From: Ignavibacteria bacterium
GTDB taxonomy: Bacteria > Bacteroidota > Ignavibacteria > Kapaibacteriales > UBA961
Assembly: GCA_016720145.1 (NCBI GenBank)
Contig: JADJXV010000004.1
Location: 62,001 to 126,000, forward strand
DNA: 64,000 bases
Direction: 5' to 3'
Part shown: positions 52,442 to 60,877 of the stretch, piece by piece
Layout: every line of letters starts with the position of its first letter
How positions within the stretch are numbered: position 1 is the first letter of the stretch
Position numbers and translations under genes: made by a program
The notes under the pieces: model-generated
Seen by the model: only the letters and a program-made list of their open reading frames with translations
What the model was told of the DNA's origin: nothing
The model's database searches: none

Positions 52442-53023
52442 TTAGGTGTCTGATTTATCAATATCTTCATCAGAATCGACCGAAACCTCCTCATCAGATT
52501 CTACTGCAGTTGGCGGTGCATCTTTGTCGATAAGTCTGACTATTTCTTTGTTCTTATGCATAAGTATATAGCCAAGAATTGTTTTAACAAAATAATAGAC
52601 CACCCATTCACCATCTGGAGCTTCATGTTTAACATTAAATATACGTATGGTCACAAAGAACTCATTGAGAAAAAGTGGTAATGAGTCTATAAATATAACA
52701 CCTCCGATGACAATGACCGAGATGCTCAATAGAGTATATCGTGGTATATTTATATTGATAGTATCTTCAGCAAATCCTTTGTCAAGCTCAAGCTTATCAA
52801 TAAGCCATGACGTTTTGAAGACGAATACAGTAAGAATGTAAACATACACACCGATCGTAAGTAAAAGTATCGGTATCAGCACCAACAGATACCCATTGGA
52901 TTCTTCCGGAAAAAACGATGCGAGTGACGTTGTAATTACTTGCGGAATTACCGTCAAGCTACTAAATACCAACCAAATACCGAGTATTTTGATAAAAATT
53001 GTCCAAAAAGTTCTGACTGACAT
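52442..53023 (-). CDS. Predicted four-segment membrane protein
   Basis: The 193-residue protein has about four hydrophobic segments (FIKILGIWLVFSSLTVIP, LLVLIPILLLTIGVYVYIL, LLSISVIVIGGVIFIDSL, and a weaker one near YYFVKTILGYILM). An acidic tail (ESDEEVSVDSDEDIDKSD) ends it. It vaguely resembles DUF2975-type membrane proteins, but I cannot assign it. I chose the ATG at 53023 (MSVRTFWTIF) instead of 53071. No promoter was recognised. Confidence 0.6.
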   Translation of the reverse strand: MSVRTFWTIFIKILGIWLVFSSLTVIPQVITTSLASFFPEESNGYLLVLIPILLLTIGVYVYILTVFVFKTSWLIDKLELDKGFAEDTININIPRYTLLSISVIVIGGVIFIDSLPLFLNEFFVTIRIFNVKHEAPDGEWVVYYFVKTILGYILMHKNKEIVRLIDKDAPPTAVESDEEVSVDSDEDIDKSDT

Positions 53024-53206
53024 GGCTGTTTTAGATAAATGATTGTAAAATATATAGGTTCTATTTTGCAAAATAACAAAAATTTGTTCAATTCATCATC
53101 AAGAATTTAACATTGGAAGTGTATAATCTGCCACTATCAGAACCTTCACTTCTCAGATTCAGAATAAACTGTTGCCCATCTACCTCACAACTAAATAAAA
53201 ACCATA

Positions 53207-53337
53207 CTTGCAGAAACCACCTGAAGTGCAATTATAAATCTCCATAGTTGCAGAAAACGCCTGAAGTGCAATTATAAATATCCATAGTTGCAGAAACCGG
53301 CGGAAGTGCAATTATAAAAAGTACTATTCGCACTTCC
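53207..53337. repeat. 40-bp tandem repeat with inverted end
   Basis: Three copies of a 40-bp unit, GTTGCAGAAA followed by CTGAAGTGCAATTATAAAT, start at 53207, 53247 and 53287. The third unit ends in an inverted repeat: GGAAGTGC at 53302-53309 and GCACTTCC at 53330-53337. The 484-bp gap between the membrane protein gene and the next gene holds this and no gene that I can see. Confidence 0.88.
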
Positions 53338-53507
53338 TCCAACCTCCCGAGCCCCACCTCCAGCCACAAAACACTGTTAAAAATGTTAAATAAACGGATG
53401 AATGTTAAATTTCGAAACCCGTTTTCATAGACTGCGTACACCCGCCGGCTCGCAATTTTGCGAACAGTCCATCTTTATTATTCATTCATTTATTTGGAGA
53501 TAGCTCA

Positions 53508-55736
53508 ATGAAGCGTCTATTCGCCCTCTTTTGCCTCTGTGCTGCACTTGCCACGTTCTCTGTTTCACACCTTATCGCACTGCCCAAAGTGTTTCCGAAA
53601 GCCGGTGTGAAGGATATTATGACACTACACCCTGATTCTCTTCAAAATGGAATTCTCCGTTCGATGAGGGCAGGCGATACAGTCCTGCTTACCGGCATAG
53701 TCACAGTTGCACCACTATTGAATTACCCCACCGACAAACGAATCAATCTCTCGCTCGGCAACGGATGGATGACGTACCTCAGAGATACGGATGTCAATTT
53801 CGATGAATTTGCAGGAATTGGCGTTGTACAGCTCGATACTGTTGGGTCGAAGACACAATTTGAACGCATGAAGGCAGGAGATGTAGTGGAATTGCTTGTG
53901 AGAATTGGAAGTTATCCTCAGACAGGTAATCCGGAGATGAACAATCGTTTTCCAATGGTAGCTGCTATGATTACCGGTCCGGAAGCTGCAGTCGTCAATA
54001 CGATCAGTACTAAAAAAACTATACCACCTGCAATACAGGTATCGTTAACAGACTTTATCCACGGTGGAGCGGAAAATTTATCTTTGAATTATACATCCGG
54101 AGCGCCACGTATCGGAATGAAAGTAGAATTGAGCGATCTTATTGTAATTGAGATTTCACCGGTACTGATTTTATCGGACGATGCGGGCAATCAGATATAT
54201 ATGAACGACCAATCAGGGTATTTTACGGGAAGAGCTCATCGAATAGACGATAGTGAATATCGTGCTCCTTCTATTGGCCAACGTCTCAAAACCCTTCGTG
54301 GGTATGTGACAGGGTATTCCTTCGTTGGAGGAAATGGCAATGGAGGACAAACACAGATTGTACAAGTATTTTCGATCGCACCGGCGCTTCCAACTGATGT
54401 TGTTAAAGATTATTTTCCGCCGCAAGTGATTAATTTACAAAGAGATAGTAAAAATCTATTTGCATCTTCGACAGAAACGGTGAAGTTGAATTTTGATGTT
54501 GCAGAAGGTGATAATTCAGTCGATCGTACCAAAGATATCAAAGTATTCTATACGACTGATGGTACGACATTCAAAGAAGCAACAGTTATACCAAGTGTTT
54601 ATGGATATACAGGTAGTATTCCACCACAACCAAACGGAACAATTGTTGGATATAAAGTAACGGTCGTCGATGAAAAATTAACGCCCGGGTCGAGTCCAAA
54701 TGTCGGTGTATTTCTCTATAAAGTAGTCGATGGAGCCGCGAGGATTGCAGACTTCCAAACTCCGATATGGGGGTATAACGGAATATTTATGTTGTCGGGC
54801 TATTCTGTTACTTTCGAAGCAGTTATCACTGCAGACAGTACCAATATTCCCGGAAGTGGATTCCAGAATCCTGCTCTTATTACGATGCAGGATAGCAGAG
54901 AAGCATGGTCGGGGTTCGCAGTCGGCAATCAAGTATTCACAGGAAGTAATTATGGTGTACGACGCGGAGATAAAGTACGCATTACCGGTGAAATTCAACG
55001 ATATTTCGGTTTTACAACGTTAGGAAGAATTGATTCACTCGTCATTCTATCGCGTGGGAATGCTGATGACCCTGTCAATGTTTCTTCTATGGATATTGGG
55101 AGAAAATTTATCGGTGATACGACGGTTGAAAAATGGCGTGCGATGTTGATTTCCGTGAAAAACCCGGTGATTATTGATACATTAGCTCCGGCAAATCAAC
55201 AACAGCAACAGCAAAACAGCGGTGAATTTTCTATTGCAGACGAGGATAAAAAGGATAATCCGGATGCATACATGAGAGTTGAAACCGATGACAGTCCAAT
55301 TTACTACACAACGCGTGACAGTATTACGATGGTCACAAGGCGTATCAAACCTCAAGTAGGTCGGAAGTTCGACTTTATTCGTGGCATTCTATGGTATGGC
55401 AATCAAAATTACAAGCTTATTCCACGTTCGACTGATGATTTTGCGGGACTTGTCGGCGTACAGGAAATTGCTGAAACAGTAAGTAATATACATAATTACC
55501 CTAATCCATTCTCCAATCAAACGACACTCGAATTCTCAGTCAAGACTTCAGGTCGCGCTACTGTAGAGCTCATAAATTCCCTCGGACAGTCAGTACGACT
55601 CTTGCTTAGCGAAGAGCTCACAGCAGGGAATTATCGCCTTCCGATTGACACACAAGATGTGGCAGCTGGTGCGTATAGCGTACTCGTCACGACAAAGCAA
55701 AGCACACAAAGGCACATGGTGACGATTGTTCGATAA
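53508..55736 (+). CDS. T9SS-exported protein with two OB-like domains
   Basis: The 742-residue protein has a signal peptide (MKRLFALFCLCAALATFSVSHLIA). Two related beta domains with an OB-fold look follow: RAGDTVLLTGIVTVAPLL near residue 54 and RGDKVRITGEIQRYFGFTT near 490. A Gln-rich spacer (NQQQQQQN) lies near residue 564. The end is a sorting domain (IHNYPNPFSNQTTLEFSVK ... AGAYSVLVTTKQSTQRH). It is probably secreted or surface-bound; no catalytic residues were recognised. A terminator follows. Confidence 0.78.
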   Translation: MKRLFALFCLCAALATFSVSHLIALPKVFPKAGVKDIMTLHPDSLQNGILRSMRAGDTVLLTGIVTVAPLLNYPTDKRINLSLGNGWMTYLRDTDVNFDEFAGIGVVQLDTVGSKTQFERMKAGDVVELLVRIGSYPQTGNPEMNNRFPMVAAMITGPEAAVVNTISTKKTIPPAIQVSLTDFIHGGAENLSLNYTSGAPRIGMKVELSDLIVIEISPVLILSDDAGNQIYMNDQSGYFTGRAHRIDDSEYRAPSIGQRLKTLRGYVTGYSFVGGNGNGGQTQIVQVFSIAPALPTDVVKDYFPPQVINLQRDSKNLFASSTETVKLNFDVAEGDNSVDRTKDIKVFYTTDGTTFKEATVIPSVYGYTGSIPPQPNGTIVGYKVTVVDEKLTPGSSPNVGVFLYKVVDGAARIADFQTPIWGYNGIFMLSGYSVTFEAVITADSTNIPGSGFQNPALITMQDSREAWSGFAVGNQVFTGSNYGVRRGDKVRITGEIQRYFGFTTLGRIDSLVILSRGNADDPVNVSSMDIGRKFIGDTTVEKWRAMLISVKNPVIIDTLAPANQQQQQQNSGEFSIADEDKKDNPDAYMRVETDDSPIYYTTRDSITMVTRRIKPQVGRKFDFIRGILWYGNQNYKLIPRSTDDFAGLVGVQEIAETVSNIHNYPNPFSNQTTLEFSVKTSGRATVELINSLGQSVRLLLSEELTAGNYRLPIDTQDVAAGAYSVLVTTKQSTQRHMVTIVR

Positions 55737-55754
55737 CTCGTTGAGTTTATTAAT

Positions 55755-55797
55755 AAATAAAATGACCTGTTTACACCGTAAACAGGTCATTTTATTT
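55755..55797. terminator. Bidirectional terminator
   Basis: A perfect 20-bp stem, AAATAAAATGACCTGTTTAC with its reverse complement, encloses ACC. It has A-rich and T-rich ends on both strands, and lies between the converging T9SS gene (plus) and SGNH hydrolase gene (minus). Confidence 0.95.
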
Positions 55798-55820
55798 AAT
55801 GGTGTAATGTAACTGATTTG

Positions 55821-56531
55821 CTACAACCCTTCTTCAATCAACACTTTCTCTACTTCCGGTAGCCAAAATTTATAGCCATTCGCATTCAAATGCAGTCCTT
55901 CGATGGTCAATTCGGGTTTGAGTGCCGAGTGAGTACTGATGAGTGGATTGATATCAATAAAGCGAAGAGAATTCGCGGTGGCATAAGCGCGGAGCTTGTT
56001 ATTTAATTCAGTGACTTGTGCATTGCGTTCAATCGCATCTTCGAGCGATGCTCCGACATATATGGTGGCTTGAATTATCACGGTTATATTATGACTTCTG
56101 AGCATTTCAATCAACTGACAGTACTGTGTAAATACTTTATCGACAGAGACATACGCGTAAAAATCATTAATGCCACCCATGACAAAACATATCCGTGGTT
56201 GCAAGGCATAGACCTGATCGATGCGCTTAATAAATCCATCAAGAATATCACCGCGAATTCCGCGATTAGCAATATTCGTACGGCCGAGAGCTTCCCCCCA
56301 ATTGATTCCATACGTATGCGAGTCGCCGAACATCACGATATCTGCTTGCTTGGTCTTATACATTGAATAAATTTCCTTTTGATAGAGATAATTTACGTTT
56401 TGCAGATATATAGGCTGTAGAGTTGAAATTATAGGTAGAATTGTCGATGGGTGAGATGTTCGCATCCAATAAAAGATGCCTGCGCCGAGCGCGAGTGCGC
56501 AGAGGATGGAAAGCAGGAGTTTGTGTCTCAT
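55821..56531 (-). CDS. SGNH/GDSL hydrolase
   Basis: The 236-residue protein has an N-terminal anchor or signal (LLLSILCALALGAGIFYWM). The catalytic GDSHT is at residues 69-73, the oxyanion Asn block is GGINDFY near 120, and the final block is EGLHLNANGY near 212. The usual D-x-x-H is E-x-x-H here. It probably cleaves an acyl or acetyl ester in the periplasm or at the surface. The substrate is unknown. Confidence 0.82.
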   Translation of the reverse strand: MRHKLLLSILCALALGAGIFYWMRTSHPSTILPIISTLQPIYLQNVNYLYQKEIYSMYKTKQADIVMFGDSHTYGINWGEALGRTNIANRGIRGDILDGFIKRIDQVYALQPRICFVMGGINDFYAYVSVDKVFTQYCQLIEMLRSHNITVIIQATIYVGASLEDAIERNAQVTELNNKLRAYATANSLRFIDINPLISTHSALKPELTIEGLHLNANGYKFWLPEVEKVLIEEGL

Positions 56532-56642
56532 GAAAGGTGAAATAATTAAATATATAACGTAATTTTATGGTGCAAAAGTACATAAATACAGAGAGACCGA
56601 GCTGTTTTTCATCGAATCACTTATACTGTTTATGTGAAAATC

Positions 56643-56683
56643 TGATAGATTTCCACTAAACTTGATAATATGATAATCTATCA
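56643..56683. other. 9-bp inverted repeat in the 306-bp gap before crcB
   Basis: TGATAGATT at 56643-56651 and AATCTATCA at 56675-56683 are perfect inverted copies 23 bases apart. It might be an operator or hairpin. Nothing else is visible in the gap, which is AT-rich. On the minus strand TACTTTTG at 56574-56581 is a half-match to a -7 box for the SGNH gene. Confidence 0.4.
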
Positions 56684-56837
56684 ATATAGTTTACTTTTTA
56701 ATATAGTGGATAAGGTGTAAATTGTAAATCATCGAGTGTGTCTAAAAAATTCCATAATCTAACATTATAAAATTCAATAGCTTATAAATCGATTCTCTAT
56801 TGAAAAGGATCTGATACATATAAAATAGAACTATACT

Positions 56838-57224
56838 ATGCAACCTACATTTCAAACATTTTTGCTTGTCGCTTGTGGCGGTGCGATTGGATCGATAGCT
56901 CGTTATGGAGTCGCACTCTCGGCACAAAGGTTATCAATTCAATTGCCAATCGGCACATTTACAGCTAATCTGATTGGGTGTTTTCTCATTGGTGTTATAA
57001 GTCAGATCGCAGTGAACACAACGATGATTTCACCGGCAGTGCGACTCTTTCTCATTGCAGGATTTTGTGGAGGATTCACCACATTTTCGACTTTTGCCTT
57101 TGAAATTGTTGGTCTCATCGATGGCGGTCATCTGCTTTACGCGTTGGTCTATGCAGTATTGAGTGTATTGCTCGGAATTCTGGCAATATATGTGGGTATA
57201 TGGATAATTAAAGCTGTACTTTGA
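56838..57224 (+). CDS. crcB: Fluoride channel CrcB/Fluc
   Basis: The 128-residue protein has four membrane segments and the Fluc signatures CGGAIGSIARYGVAL, GTFTANLIGCFLIG and GFCGGFTTFSTFAFE, including the TFSTF fluoride-binding region. It exports fluoride as a dual-topology dimer. I did not see a fluoride riboswitch upstream. Confidence 0.95.
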   Translation: MQPTFQTFLLVACGGAIGSIARYGVALSAQRLSIQLPIGTFTANLIGCFLIGVISQIAVNTTMISPAVRLFLIAGFCGGFTTFSTFAFEIVGLIDGGHLLYALVYAVLSVLLGILAIYVGIWIIKAVL

Positions 57225-57338
57225 AAATTATCGTTTTATAGCTTAGAATGATTCGCATGGCAATTGAACGATTGTCAACAATTGTGGGACTAAATTAAAG
57301 AGTTGCGATTTTTCCCATTGGAATAGTAGATAAAAGTT

Positions 57339-57370
57339 TTTGGTTATCAGTGGTTAAAGAGCTAATTTTG
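57339..57370 (+). promoter_or_regulatory. Bacteroidetes-type promoter of the ATP synthase operon
   Basis: TTTG at 57339-57342 and TAATTTTG at 57363-57370 are separated by 20 bases, a full match to TTTG-N19-21-TAnnTTTG. Transcription should start near 57377, about 22 bases before the first ATG of the operon. Confidence 0.8.
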
Positions 57371-57399
57371 CGCCTGAAAAACTTAAAAAAAAAGCAATT

Positions 57400-57633
57400 A
57401 TGTCTGAAAATCTACCACCAAACGAAGACAGCAGTAAACGGATTTTCAAAGAGCTCGCTCCACTCATGGCGATGGGAACTCAAATGACGGCAACGCTTTG
57501 TGTCTTCGGCGGTATAGGTTGGTGGATAGATTCCGAAAATCAAACCTCACCAATTTGGACAGTTTCTCTCTTAGTTTTCGGTTGTGTAGCGGCAATGATA
57601 GGGTTTATAAAAACCGCACTAAAAAACAAGTAA
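57400..57633 (+). CDS. ATP synthase accessory protein AtpZ/AtpI-like
   Basis: The 77-residue protein has two membrane segments (LAPLMAMGTQMTATLCVFGGIGWWID, quoted in part: GTQMTATLCVFGG, and WTVSLLVFGCVAAMIGFIK). It matches the AtpZ/AtpI group encoded at the head of ATP synthase operons, where it helps c-ring assembly or carries magnesium. It begins the operon right after the promoter. Confidence 0.82.
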   Translation: MSENLPPNEDSSKRIFKELAPLMAMGTQMTATLCVFGGIGWWIDSENQTSPIWTVSLLVFGCVAAMIGFIKTALKNK

Positions 57634-57634
57634 G

Positions 57635-57985
57635 TTGAATTTATCGGAATTCTATGTGGATTTCAACCACTCTCCTTGGTTGTCGGTTGGTATATCCCAA
57701 GCCATTTGCCTGTTGAATGTGCTTGCCGGACTCTCGATAGCCCGCAAGACCTTTCACAAACGCTTTGAGAAGTTCATCGGGATTGTAATTGGAAGTATGA
57801 TTGTCAGGATTGTGATTTCGGCGATAGCTGTCTGGGCTTGTATATCAGTACTTCACGTTCATATTCTTAGCTTTGCCATTTCATTCTGTATCGGTACATT
57901 TATCTTTTTGTTTGTCGAAATCTTTTATTTCCACAAACTCGCCGATTCTCCCGAGGCAGAAAAAAAGTCTTCTAACGGTTTATAA
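57635..57985 (+). CDS. Small membrane protein of the ATP synthase operon
   Basis: The 116-residue protein has about four hydrophobic segments (ISQAICLLNVLAGLSIA, FIGIVIGSMIVRIVISAIAVW, LSFAISFCIGTFIFLFVEIFYF). It starts at a TTG one base after the stop of the AtpZ-like gene; a GTG seven codons on is an alternative. Its place and size suggest a second AtpI-like assembly factor. The name is inference. Confidence 0.65.
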   Translation: MNLSEFYVDFNHSPWLSVGISQAICLLNVLAGLSIARKTFHKRFEKFIGIVIGSMIVRIVISAIAVWACISVLHVHILSFAISFCIGTFIFLFVEIFYFHKLADSPEAEKKSSNGL

Positions 57986-58066
57986 ATAAATAACTTGCGA
58001 TAATTGTGTTTTAGTGATAGTTGAATTAATATTTAGAACGCGCCTATATATAGATTGATACAAACA

Positions 58067-59110
58067 ATGAATCAAGACAGTACTACTCAACATTCCCCGC
58101 AGGATACTGCTGCTGCTCATTCAGATTTGCATGCAGTACCATCAGGACATCAAGCAGAAGCAAATACACATACCGGCGATATCCCACCATCAGAAGTATT
58201 CCCTCATCTCCTCGGAGAGCTCGGCGACCATCACGGCTTCTATATATTCTCCTTTAAAATATCAAACTTACCGTATATACTTTACGACAAAGAAACCGGC
58301 TTGAGTGTCTATACATCACCCGAAAAACTAGAAGCAGCCGGTACATATACTCTTCATAAAGGGCATCCTCAGCGTGTAAGTGATGGAAAGCATGCAGCGT
58401 GGGACTTTTCGATTACGAATTTCGTTGCCTTTCAAATGATTGGGTTGGTTATTATGTTTTTGCTGTTCAAGATGGCTGCGAGTAAGTACAAAAAAAATCC
58501 CTTGGCGGCACCTCGTGGATTGCAGAACATGCTAGAAGCACTTGTAATGTTTATCCGCGATGAAGTCGTCCGACCGAATCTCCCTACCCTTCGAATTGCA
58601 GACCGCCTCACACCCTATTTCCTTTCGCTCTTTTTCTTTATCCTCATAATGAATTTACTCGGACTCGTTCCGGGTGGGCATTCTGCGACCGGAGCGATTG
58701 GTACGACTGCAGCACTCGCTCTCACGACTTTTTTTGTGGTGAATTATACAGCATTTAAAGAGGCTGGAGTTAAAGCGTGGCTTCACCATTTACTTGGTGG
58801 TGCTCCTGTTTATTTAGCACCGATTATGATTCCGATTGAAATTATAGGGCTTTTTACCAAGCCGTTTGCTCTCACAATGCGTCTTTTTGCTAATATGTCT
58901 GCCGGACACATTATCTTATTGTCTCTTATCGGACTTACGTTTTTCTTTAAATCTTGGGGTGTGGTACCGGTGTCGGTTGGATTCTCGGTATTTATCTATT
59001 TCTTGGAAACATTAGTGGTCTTCTTGCAGGCGTATATATTTACGATGCTTTCGGCTGTTTTTGTGGGCTTAGCACTTGGTGACCATGTTCATGAAGAACA
59101 CGCTCATTAG
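58067..59110 (+). CDS. atpB: ATP synthase F0 subunit a
   Basis: The 347-residue protein is the stator channel of F0. The essential arginine lies in FALTMRLFANMSAGH near the C-terminus, and AYIFTMLSAVFVGLAL ends the protein. A long, His-rich N-terminal extension (about 100 residues) before the first membrane segment is seen in Bacteroidota-type subunits. I chose the ATG at 58067; an in-frame TTG lies four codons earlier. Confidence 0.95.
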   Translation: MNQDSTTQHSPQDTAAAHSDLHAVPSGHQAEANTHTGDIPPSEVFPHLLGELGDHHGFYIFSFKISNLPYILYDKETGLSVYTSPEKLEAAGTYTLHKGHPQRVSDGKHAAWDFSITNFVAFQMIGLVIMFLLFKMAASKYKKNPLAAPRGLQNMLEALVMFIRDEVVRPNLPTLRIADRLTPYFLSLFFFILIMNLLGLVPGGHSATGAIGTTAALALTTFFVVNYTAFKEAGVKAWLHHLLGGAPVYLAPIMIPIEIIGLFTKPFALTMRLFANMSAGHIILLSLIGLTFFFKSWGVVPVSVGFSVFIYFLETLVVFLQAYIFTMLSAVFVGLALGDHVHEEHAH

Positions 59111-59189
59111 GCATTATTTGAATTCGGTCATTTCTATTTGTATGTAATTTTGTTTTGTATTTCTATTATTTAATTTAAAGGATATTATT

Positions 59190-59417
59190 ATGGATCCTCA
59201 AGGCTTAGCTTGGTTAGGCGCCGGTATTGGCGTTGGTATAATTGTGTTTGGTGTAGGTACCGGTATCGGTCCTCTCGTAGCGGCTGCTCTCGAAGCAGGT
59301 GCACGTCAGCCCGAAACTGCTAAAGATGCGCGTGCAACCATGATTATTGGTGCAGCTCTTATCGAAGGCGTTGCTCTTTTCGCTTGTGTTATTTGTATCC
59401 TTTTGGCTATTAAGTAA
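59190..59417 (+). CDS. atpE: ATP synthase F0 subunit c
   Basis: The 75-residue hairpin protein has the polar loop ARQPE and the proton-binding Glu59 in AALIEG. Lack of a Ser or Thr after that glutamate and of the Gln in helix 1 argue for protons rather than sodium. A strong hairpin follows the gene. Confidence 0.96.
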   Translation: MDPQGLAWLGAGIGVGIIVFGVGTGIGPLVAAALEAGARQPETAKDARATMIIGAALIEGVALFACVICILLAIK

Positions 59418-59430
59418 TTGTAAATGTGGA

Positions 59431-59472
59431 TGTGTTTCCGTACGATACCGTGCGGAAACACACCATTTTTTA
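59431..59472 (+). terminator. Terminator-like hairpin between atpE and atpF
   Basis: TGTGTTTCCGTAC at 59431-59443 pairs with GTGCGGAAACACA at 59450-59462 with one G-U pair and a six-base loop. CCATTTTTTAC follows. It is an intrinsic terminator or attenuator inside the operon; partial read-through would favour subunit c, which is needed in many copies. The 170-bp gap to atpF is the longest in the operon apart from that before atpA. Confidence 0.8.
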
Positions 59473-59587
59473 CTGTTGATTGAATTATTAAAAGTACGAA
59501 GACAGAATTACAAAGTGAGTTCTATCTTTATATTTTTCGACAGACATTTTTCTTCTTTTTGATATTCTTTTTGATTGAATACGAGCT

Positions 59588-60082
59588 ATGGAAAATTTAC
59601 TTAATGTATCGCCCGGATTGATTTTTTGGACACTGTTTAATTTCAGTGTCTTCTTGTTTTTGATTGGTAAGTTTGGATTTAAGCCATTACTTGCCTCTCT
59701 CAAAGCTCGTGAAGGTGGCATTCAGAATGCAATTAGCGAAGCCGACAGAGTGAATGCCGAAGCGCATGCTTTGCTCAAAGAAAGCCAAGCGAAGCTTGCT
59801 ACGGCACAGCAAGATATGATGGCATTAGTCAAGGAAGGGAAGCAGCAGGCCGAACATCTCATCCAAGCTGCTCATGATGAAGCCGAGCGTGTCAAACGCA
59901 CCAAAATGACGGAAGCTTTGCGTGAAATTGAACGTGAAAAAGAAGCAGCGCTTTTGTCCTTACGCGCTGAAACTGCTGAGCTTATCGTCGAGGCAACCTC
60001 CAAAATTCTCGGCAACACTTTGAATGCTGAGGGTCATCGATCATTGGTTGAAAATTATATCAGCCAAACATCCAAGAATTAA
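59588..60082 (+). CDS. atpF: ATP synthase F0 subunit b
   Basis: The 164-residue protein has one N-terminal membrane segment (GLIFWTLFNFSVFLFLIGKFGF) and a long charged helix with KAREGGIQNAISEADRVNAE and KEGKQQAEHLIQAAHDEAER. It forms the outer stalk that ties F1 to subunit a. Confidence 0.95.
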   Translation: MENLLNVSPGLIFWTLFNFSVFLFLIGKFGFKPLLASLKAREGGIQNAISEADRVNAEAHALLKESQAKLATAQQDMMALVKEGKQQAEHLIQAAHDEAERVKRTKMTEALREIEREKEAALLSLRAETAELIVEATSKILGNTLNAEGHRSLVENYISQTSKN

Positions 60083-60121
60083 TATTCACTTCTTCTACGC
60101 ACATATAAAACGCATATCTCC

Positions 60122-60718
60122 ATGATAAACTATCGCATTGTAAAACGATACGCACAAGCAATTTTTGGTTCACTCCAAGACTCACAAGTAGAGGTCGTCT
60201 ATCTGGATTTGCAATATGTGAAGGCAACTATTGACCAATCAAAAGACTTACGCGCGCTCTTGCAAAGTCCGGTCGTATCTCATAATAAAAAGCAAGAGAT
60301 TCTCCGTGAAATTTACAGTGAGCATATTTCAACGCAAACTCTTGATTTCCTGATGCTTGTAGCCGAAAAACGTCGTGAAAACATGCTTGAGGGAATTATT
60401 GAAGCTTTCCAGGAATTGTATTATGAGTTTATGAATATGATGCCAATTGAATGTAGCACTGCAGTCGAAATTCAAGAAGATCTAAAAGTTCAATTATCTC
60501 AGAATATAGCCAACCAAGTACAGAAAGTAGTCGTTGCTGACTTTAAAGTCAAGCCGGAATTAAAAGGCGGGGCAGTCGTTAAAATCGATGACCGCATGTA
60601 TGACGGAAGCGTACGACGCCAGCTCGAGCTGCTCTACAAACGTCTCGCTGGTGCGGAAATGCCGGTAAGCCTGCAAAATAAATTGGGCTTTTCAGCTGCA
60701 GCGCGCACTACTACTTAA
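60122..60718 (+). CDS. atpH: ATP synthase F1 subunit delta
   Basis: The 198-residue protein begins RIVKRYAQAIFGSLQDSQ and ends with LKGGAVVKIDDRMYDGSVRRQLELL, both typical. It joins the outer stalk to the head of F1. It follows atpF by 39 bp. Confidence 0.94.
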   Translation: MINYRIVKRYAQAIFGSLQDSQVEVVYLDLQYVKATIDQSKDLRALLQSPVVSHNKKQEILREIYSEHISTQTLDFLMLVAEKRRENMLEGIIEAFQELYYEFMNMMPIECSTAVEIQEDLKVQLSQNIANQVQKVVVADFKVKPELKGGAVVKIDDRMYDGSVRRQLELLYKRLAGAEMPVSLQNKLGFSAAARTTT

Positions 60719-60877
60719 ATGAAGATTCCCAACTATAGTAGATGAAATAGCATTGGTAGTAGGTGAGAGCATGATAGGTGAGAATGATACTAAGAACTCA
60801 ATCCAAACCGCAAGTTCTTAATTACAAAGAAATTACAAAAATTAAAATTTGAAATTTAATAATCAAAGGTAAAGAAT

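Noticed and set aside
56584..56837. Fluoride riboswitch before crcB
   Set aside because: The crcB-motif sequence (GGNGATGG with the matching pseudoknot) is absent from the AT-rich leader.
59190..59417. Sodium-dependent c-ring
   Set aside because: The Gln and the Ser/Thr ligands of the sodium motif are absent; only the proton-binding Glu remains.
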